Shown here piece by piece: positions 22,256 to 26,988 of a stretch of DNA of 26,988 nucleotides. This DNA is from GCA-2730975 sp937893275 (lineage in GTDB: Bacteria > Verrucomicrobiota > Verrucomicrobiia > Opitutales > Seribacteraceae), in contig CAXAHJ010000057.1 of NCBI GenBank assembly GCA_963968595.1, forward strand, positions 1 to 26,988. The letters run 5' to 3'. How positions within the stretch are numbered: the first letter of the stretch is position 1; every line of letters begins with the position of its first letter. A model generated the notes under the pieces. It was not told the DNA's origin, made no database searches, and was given only the letters and a program-made list of their open reading frames with translations. The position numbers and the translations under genes were made by a program.

Positions 22256-23662
22256 CTAGAATGAATAGTTCAGCCCCATGGTTACGCCACCAATGAAATC
22301 CTCGAAATCGAGATTGGAGTCGCTGGAACGCTTCCACATGTAATTGGTAGCGGCTGACACATTGACCCATTCGGAAATAGTGTAAGCGGCAACCACTGAG
22401 GCGAGGTAACTGGTGTCGCCGCGACCGTTATTGGTGCCTTTCGCGTATTCCATTCTGTTGACCGTGATGGAAGGCGTGAGCGTGAGTTGCTCCCCGATGG
22501 GCTTGATGTAAGACAAGTTAAGGGTATGCGTCCAAGCATCTTGGGCGTTTACGGGTTGCTGAGCCAGTACATTGGCGGCACCGCCCATAACAGCTTCAAT
22601 AAAATTATAATATGTCGGATCTGCTATTTGCTGTTCCAGAGTATCACCATTAGAAAAGGAATAACTGGTGCCTGCTGTAAGAGAAAGAACGTCGCCTGTT
22701 GGCAAAGGAAGGATCTTGGTTAGTGATAAGTTGGGGGTATTGGAATATGAAATCACGTTGTCAGCACGAAAAGAAATCGGACGAACATAAGTATGCCCCA
22801 GAACAACAGTGTAATCATTTGGAAGAATGACAGGCAAAGTAAGTCCGGCGATTTGAACGTCCACATCAAAGGCTTCCTGCTCGTCGCCATGATCCTTAAC
22901 GGGGTCTGTGTAGGTTCTCATGTGCATGAGCATAAGTGAGGGTGCGAGCAAGACGTCATCGCCAACTCCATATTCGCCAAGCCCCATATTGAAAGTCAAA
23001 TTTAGAAGAGCGGTGAATCCATCGGGTTTGTAACCCTCGGAACTCTTTTTAACTTTTAAGGGATTGGAGGTATAATTGTAGCCCATGTTAAAAGCGATTG
23101 AAGGAGTTAGCCTGCCGCTCTTGACGTCTACTAGGCGCTGTGTGCCCATGGCATCTCCGGCTCTTGCGGCCTCGAGTGCACCGGCAAAGAAATCGGAAGC
23201 CAAAAAGGAAGCGGGAGGAGCAGAGCCATTGCTATCAGGAGCCACAGCTACCTTGACCTCGGCGACTGGAGCCACCGGAGCTTCCTTCTCTTCCACCTCG
23301 TTGACCTCAACCACGGGAGCAGGAGCAACGGGAGCAGGAGCTACGGTTGGCTTAGCGACCTCCGGTGTGGGTGCAGGAGTGGGTGCAGGTGCGGGCTTCG
23401 GTTTTGGTGGGGCAACCTTGGCGGGAGGCTTCTTGGCAGGTGCGACCGGAGCGGGGGCGGGTTCCCCGTTTTTCACTTCCGTCTCGGCATCAAAAATTAT
23501 CGTGGTATCGCCATTATCGCGCTTCTTTACGGGGGGGGCGGCGGTCGCGGAAACCGCTTCCGAAGTTGTCTCCAAGATGAAGGAAGATGATTTGTCCGCG
23601 AACGAAGTGAACAGAAGTGAACCTAGCAATAGGCCGATGAAGGAGAATCGGAGAGCAGTCAT
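22256..23662 (-). CDS. Outer-membrane beta-barrel protein with Pro/Ala-rich N-terminal arm
   Basis: From ATG 23662 the product is 468 residues; TTG at 23683 is the alternative. A signal sequence (MTALRFSFIGLLLGSLLFTS then FA) is followed by a low-complexity arm at about 75-140, built of Pro, Ala, Val and Lys (PAPAPVAPAKKPPAKVAPPK). A short acidic Val/Glu segment comes next. About 280 residues of barrel-like strands then run from about RLTPSIAFNMGYNYTSNPLK to the end, closing with FIGGVTMGLNYSF, an outer-membrane insertion signal with terminal Phe. The arm could span the periplasm or peptidoglycan, as Pro-rich arms do in TonB-like and OmpA-like proteins. I do not see POTRA domains, so it is not a standard two-partner secretion transporter. 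It lies 123 nt downstream of the giant gene, in a gap without a clear terminator. Confidence 0.7.
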   Translation of the reverse strand: MTALRFSFIGLLLGSLLFTSFADKSSSFILETTSEAVSATAAPPVKKRDNGDTTIIFDAETEVKNGEPAPAPVAPAKKPPAKVAPPKPKPAPAPTPAPTPEVAKPTVAPAPVAPAPVVEVNEVEEKEAPVAPVAEVKVAVAPDSNGSAPPASFLASDFFAGALEAARAGDAMGTQRLVDVKSGRLTPSIAFNMGYNYTSNPLKVKKSSEGYKPDGFTALLNLTFNMGLGEYGVGDDVLLAPSLMLMHMRTYTDPVKDHGDEQEAFDVDVQIAGLTLPVILPNDYTVVLGHTYVRPISFRADNVISYSNTPNLSLTKILPLPTGDVLSLTAGTSYSFSNGDTLEQQIADPTYYNFIEAVMGGAANVLAQQPVNAQDAWTHTLNLSYIKPIGEQLTLTPSITVNRMEYAKGTNNGRGDTSYLASVVAAYTISEWVNVSAATNYMWKRSSDSNLDFEDFIGGVTMGLNYSF

Positions 23663-23785
23663 AATGTTAATTTGATAATTCAATCCTAATCACACCGTGG
23701 CAAGACATAAAAACTTAAACCGGGACTAGTTCGAATTCAGGGGTAATTGGCAATCCGATGCTGAAATGATTTATCTAAAATAAAA

Positions 23786-26700
23786 CTACTTCGCTCCAAT
23801 CGTAATGGAACCGCCATGGGTATCGAAAGCCGAACGAGAATTCAACAAGTGTTGACCATAACGAACATCATTTATGAAATTGACGCGACCATATGCCTTG
23901 TTCTGAGAACCGAAGGTCGGATATTTGTTGTCCAGCGGACCGAGGGCACTATTCAAATTCACGGTAGAACCGCTGGGGAAGGCCACGTTTGCCAAATTGA
24001 TCGTCATGGCGTCCATGACGATTTTCTGCACGGTGGCTGAGAAAAGCAGGTGGTTGGCATCGATTTCGTCGAGAGCTCTTAGGTGAACGAAGTCGGCTCC
24101 GTTGCCATTTGTGGTCATCATTTTCGAATTCTTGATCACGAGGCTATCCAAGGAGCGAAGGGAAACTTCCCCTTCGGCTTGAAGATCAACGTTTATTACG
24201 TTCAAGGTCTCCATTGAACCTATGCCCAACATGTCTCCGGCATAAGAAACGGATGCGCGTTGATCGTCATGGCCTTGGGGCAAAGATACACTACCCGCGG
24301 AAAGCAGGATCAATCCATCAGCAGTAGATGCCATTGTCTCATCCGTATTGCGGAACGCAGCATTTCCGGCAATGGTCAGCTTATCGGTTGCAGCGATGAG
24401 AAACTCATCCTTTCCTGGACCGCCGTATGCAACGCCGATATCATAATCACCAGCGCTTATGGAAACGTTCTTACCACCGAGCACTCTGAAATCCCTCGTA
24501 GTGGACTCACCGGCATCAGACGGACCCGACAAGTTGTCGTAAACTTGCGCGACGTCCTGAAAGAAACTGCTGGCAAACGCCACCTCGGCGTTGAGAACAA
24601 GATTGGCATCAATGGCGTTGCCCTTGATCTCGTTGTTAGCAAGAAGAGAAACTGTATTGGGATCGACGGGCTGAGTCGTCGGAGCATCACCGGGTTGCTG
24701 ACCTTCAGCCGGACCGGTGTTGAGATCGGCCAATACTGTTTTAAGTTCTTCGCCCGAAAGACCCAATTCCTTTAACTCATTCAGCAGAGTAGAGGAAAGG
24801 TTCTCGGTCGCAGTACCTGAATCCTTTGCCGTCTCGAAGTCTTCGGGGTTTTCCTTGGCAAATGTGAGAAGACCAGAATCATTTTCAAAATCTTCGATCA
24901 TGTCCAAGTTTCCAAAAACAACATCAAGCGATCCAGCATCGTCACCATGAGCATCCTTAAGGCCCTTAATTGCATTCGCCTTATCAGGATTAGCAAACAC
25001 TAAGTCTAGTTTCGCCGCATCCAAGTCCTTGTCTTCAGCCAAGGACTTCAAATCAGCAAGTTTGTCTAAATTATTTCCAGCGACTTTCAGTTTTTCGGCA
25101 TCGCCATCAAACGCATCGCCGATATCGAAGATCATTTCAACCTGCTCTGCAGTTGCACCATCAAATTGCTTAAGGATTCCAGCCTCCGTAAAGACATCAA
25201 GCCCAGTTTCGAAATCGTCTAAACGATCAATGTTCTCGAACAATCTATCTTGAGCTCCATCCAAATTGGCATCCTCCAAACGGTCTGAAAGCTTCTTGAT
25301 GTCGTCCAACTTGTCGAAGTTCTCGAAAAGCTGATCGATTTTGCCCTTGTCGGCATCGGCTCCATAACGGGCAGTCATATCGTTTACAGCATCGAGTTTG
25401 TCGAGATTGCCAAAGATCAAGTCAAGCTTAGCGGGGTCATCCTTAAAATCTTCCGCAGTAGCGGCTATCTCGGCAGCCTTTGAACCGTGCTGAGCAATTG
25501 CATCGCCATACTGAGGATACTCGGCCGTCAACTTGATGAGACCTTGATTCGCCATAGTCGAATCGAGGCTTTCCTTGGATGCAAAGAGGCTGTCCATGAG
25601 CGTATCCGATCCAGAGGCTTTAACGTCTTTGAAAGTTCCCAGCAATGCATCTGCCTTGTCGGCGTTCTCAAAGACAAGTTTTATGCGATCAGGGTAAACA
25701 GCAAGTTCGTCGGATAGTTCCTTGAGGGCGTCCAAACGATCAAGGTTATTGAAAATGGTATCCATTTTGGTAGGATCATCCTCAAACTTGAGTCCTAAGT
25801 CGATTAGGTCGTCGAGCTTATCGATATTAGCAAAGAAAGCTGCTTCATTCGCAGTTTCCTTGGCTTGTTCTTCTGCAGAAAGGTCAGCTTTTCCACTCTT
25901 TATAAAACTAAGCGCAAAAGCGATATCATCCGCTTTGTCCGCATTCTCCGGTTTTTCAAGTACAGACAAGTAATCGGTACCGGCATAGTCAGTCTTCAGG
26001 CTACCCAAAGCGGAAGCGTCAACAAGTGAATCGATATTGAGTGCACCTGCGGCACCATCGACTTCTGCCGCCGCAGCTATTGCCGCAGCTTTTTCCGCAT
26101 CTGTTGCACCTTCGCCGAGGGCAGCAACAGCAGCGGCATCGGCATCAACTTTAGCCTTAGCCTGAGCAGCTATTTCCCCAGCGAGGTCGGCATTTCCTTC
26201 GAATGCCTGCTCTAACTGTGCAGCCTTGTCAATGTTTTGACTGACAAAAGCCTCAAGCGCGGCAGCACCTCCTTCACCGCTTTCCTTCAACTTTTTAGCT
26301 ACGTTGTTAATAGCCTCCAATTCCTTGACGTCCTTTTTGACGATGTTCTCCAAGGCGGCGAGTGAAGGGGCAGCACCAACGCCATCAGTTCCAGCAGACG
26401 CTTCCTTGATCACTGCCAAGGCATCTTGCATTTGCTTCGCTTCCTTGGCGTTTCCGAGTAAGTTTCTGGCAACATCAGCATTCACTGCCGTACCTTCAGT
26501 AGTAACATCGCCGAGAACATCTGCAATGACATCGATGTTAGCAAAGATATCTTTGGCTTGATCGCCTACAAAATTGAGGGTGTCGATTTGATCGACAACT
26601 TTAGCGTAAGAATCTGCCTTGTCTGCGTTTTCAAACACATTGGTCAAATCGGCGTCTCCCGCAGCAGCAACCACTTTAGCAAGATCCGCTGCTTTAGCTG

Positions 26701-26988
26701 CATTTTCAAAGAGAGTTGTAAGAGCCGCATCTGCAACGGCATCTTCAGCTGCTGCCTTCTGAGCATCGGTTGCACCTTCGCCAAGAGCCGCTACAGCTTT
26801 CGCTTTTGACTCAAGAGCAACCTTTTCGGACTTCTCCACCATTGCTTTTAAATCGGAAGCTTGGGCTGCATTTACAAAGAGAGTTGTAAGAGCCGCATCT
26901 GCAACGGACTCTTCAGCTGCTGCCTTCTGAGCGTCGGTTGCACCTTCGCCAAGAGCCGCTACAGCTTTCGCTTTTGACTCAAGAGCAA
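23786..26988 (-). CDS. Giant acidic repeat protein with C-terminal beta-helix-like domain (5' end outside window)
   Basis: The frame is open from the right edge to a TAG at 23786, giving 1067 visible codons. The true start lies beyond the window; the first in-frame ATG at 26842 sits inside a repeat and is not the start. About 755 residues are helical, Ala/Asp/Glu/Lys-rich and arranged around a recurring motif of the type F-x-N-x-D-K-x-D (FENADKADA, FGNLDKLDA, FENFDKLDD, FENIDRLDD, FANPDKANA). About a dozen copies occur, several 27-29 residues apart. A Pro/Gly/Gln/Thr linker (GPAEGQQPGDAPTTQPVDP) follows. The last 289 residues are a beta-strand-rich domain (NVSISAGDYDIGVAYGG, LTIAGNAAFRN, DGLILLSAGSVSL, GEVSLRSLDSLVI) resembling a parallel beta-helix as in filamentous-haemagglutinin-type proteins. 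There is no Cys or Trp in the visible sequence. I infer a surface or extracellular structural protein; I do not recognise a named family. Confidence 0.75.
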   Translation of the reverse strand, partial: ALESKAKAVAALGEGATDAQKAAAEESVADAALTTLFVNAAQASDLKAMVEKSEKVALESKAKAVAALGEGATDAQKAAAEDAVADAALTTLFENAAKAADLAKVVAAAGDADLTNVFENADKADSYAKVVDQIDTLNFVGDQAKDIFANIDVIADVLGDVTTEGTAVNADVARNLLGNAKEAKQMQDALAVIKEASAGTDGVGAAPSLAALENIVKKDVKELEAINNVAKKLKESGEGGAAALEAFVSQNIDKAAQLEQAFEGNADLAGEIAAQAKAKVDADAAAVAALGEGATDAEKAAAIAAAAEVDGAAGALNIDSLVDASALGSLKTDYAGTDYLSVLEKPENADKADDIAFALSFIKSGKADLSAEEQAKETANEAAFFANIDKLDDLIDLGLKFEDDPTKMDTIFNNLDRLDALKELSDELAVYPDRIKLVFENADKADALLGTFKDVKASGSDTLMDSLFASKESLDSTMANQGLIKLTAEYPQYGDAIAQHGSKAAEIAATAEDFKDDPAKLDLIFGNLDKLDAVNDMTARYGADADKGKIDQLFENFDKLDDIKKLSDRLEDANLDGAQDRLFENIDRLDDFETGLDVFTEAGILKQFDGATAEQVEMIFDIGDAFDGDAEKLKVAGNNLDKLADLKSLAEDKDLDAAKLDLVFANPDKANAIKGLKDAHGDDAGSLDVVFGNLDMIEDFENDSGLLTFAKENPEDFETAKDSGTATENLSSTLLNELKELGLSGEELKTVLADLNTGPAEGQQPGDAPTTQPVDPNTVSLLANNEIKGNAIDANLVLNAEVAFASSFFQDVAQVYDNLSGPSDAGESTTRDFRVLGGKNVSISAGDYDIGVAYGGPGKDEFLIAATDKLTIAGNAAFRNTDETMASTADGLILLSAGSVSLPQGHDDQRASVSYAGDMLGIGSMETLNVINVDLQAEGEVSLRSLDSLVIKNSKMMTTNGNGADFVHLRALDEIDANHLLFSATVQKIVMDAMTINLANVAFPSGSTVNLNSALGPLDNKYPTFGSQNKAYGRVNFINDVRYGQHLLNSRSAFDTHGGSITIGAK
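24890..26720 (-). repeat. Protein-level solenoid repeats (F-x-N-x-D-K-x-D motif)
   Basis: About a dozen imperfect copies of a helix-forming unit with the core [FL]-x-N-x-[DA]-[KR]-x-[AD] occur in the giant protein. Clear steps of 27-29 residues are seen, for example FGNLDKLDA to FENFDKLDD to FENIDRLDD (29 each) and FANIDKLDD to FNNLDRLDA to FENADKADA (27 each). The DNA copies are diverged, so this is an old array. The period fits a two-helix solenoid. Confidence 0.75.
26697..26988 (-). repeat. Recent 168-bp tandem duplication in the giant gene
   Basis: Bases 26697-26820 and 26865-26988 align with a 168-bp (56-codon) offset and differ at only 4 of 124 positions by my count. The 44 bases between them complete the unit. 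The shared protein segment includes KAVAALGEGATDAQKAAAE, and a third, older version (AAVAALGEGATDAEKAAA) occurs further in. The array probably continues past the right edge. Confidence 0.9.

Noticed and set aside
23085..23675. Plus-strand Gly/Ala/Thr/Ser-rich frame of 196 codons
   Set aside because: It is the complement of the Pro/Ala-rich arm of the barrel protein; low complexity explains the open frame.
26842..26842. ATG at 26842 as the start of the giant protein
   Set aside because: The frame continues open to the window edge and the upstream codons encode a near-identical copy of the following repeat, so translation must start outside the window.
22256..26988. Two-partner secretion pair (TpsA/TpsB) for the giant protein and barrel
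   Set aside because: The barrel protein lacks POTRA domains and is too small for TpsB, and the visible giant protein has its beta-helix part at the C-terminus, not an N-terminal TPS domain; the unseen N-terminus leaves some doubt.

Overview
The window looks like chromosomal DNA from a Gram-negative bacterium of the Verrucomicrobiota, most likely class Opitutia (Puniceicoccales/Opitutales type). The reasons are an SHD1-CAP fusion protein, a secreted PQQ-type propeller protein, a short UvrC, an archaeal/eukaryotic-type (type 3) prolyl-tRNA synthetase ending in Tyr, several outer-membrane barrels ending in Phe, and very few Shine-Dalgarno sequences. This placement is inferred from gene content; there is no 16S gene. 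No phage, transposase or CRISPR array is visible.

Left part (1-8960). A fumarylacetoacetate-hydrolase-family gene is cut by the left edge, followed by tRNA-Ala(CGC). Next is a tight minus-strand operon, uvrC > SHD1-CAP protein > PQQ propeller protein. Diverging from it are cinA and holA, then a secreted coiled-coil/BamE-like protein, and a porin with its own upstream region and a strong intrinsic terminator.

Middle (8961-17684). An HspQ/YccV-domain gene is bracketed by copies of a short palindromic repeat family. Two copies are identical over 44 bp, and one forms a 119-bp head-to-head inverted pair. A minus-strand operon proS > panC > nadB > panE follows, joining translation, pantothenate and NAD synthesis. 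Enolase is divergent from it, with a perfect inverted repeat over its likely promoter. An Rsm22-like methyltransferase then converges on the next cluster.

Right part (17681-26988). This is the most interesting region: seven consecutive minus-strand genes devoted to the cell envelope. In transcription order they are a giant Cys- and Trp-free repeat protein (its 5' end lies outside the window), an outer-membrane barrel with a Pro/Ala-rich N-terminal arm, a secreted FecR-domain protein, a CsgG/FlgT-like periplasmic protein, a COG3014-like TPR lipoprotein, a YcfL-like lipoprotein and an LpoB-like lipoprotein. Three of these have clear lipoboxes and the downstream genes are closely spaced. The arrangement suggests a surface-structure or secretion system in which the LpoB/YcfL/COG3014/CsgG-like proteins assemble or export the giant protein. 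That role is inference; what the sequence shows is the gene order, signal sequences and repeats.
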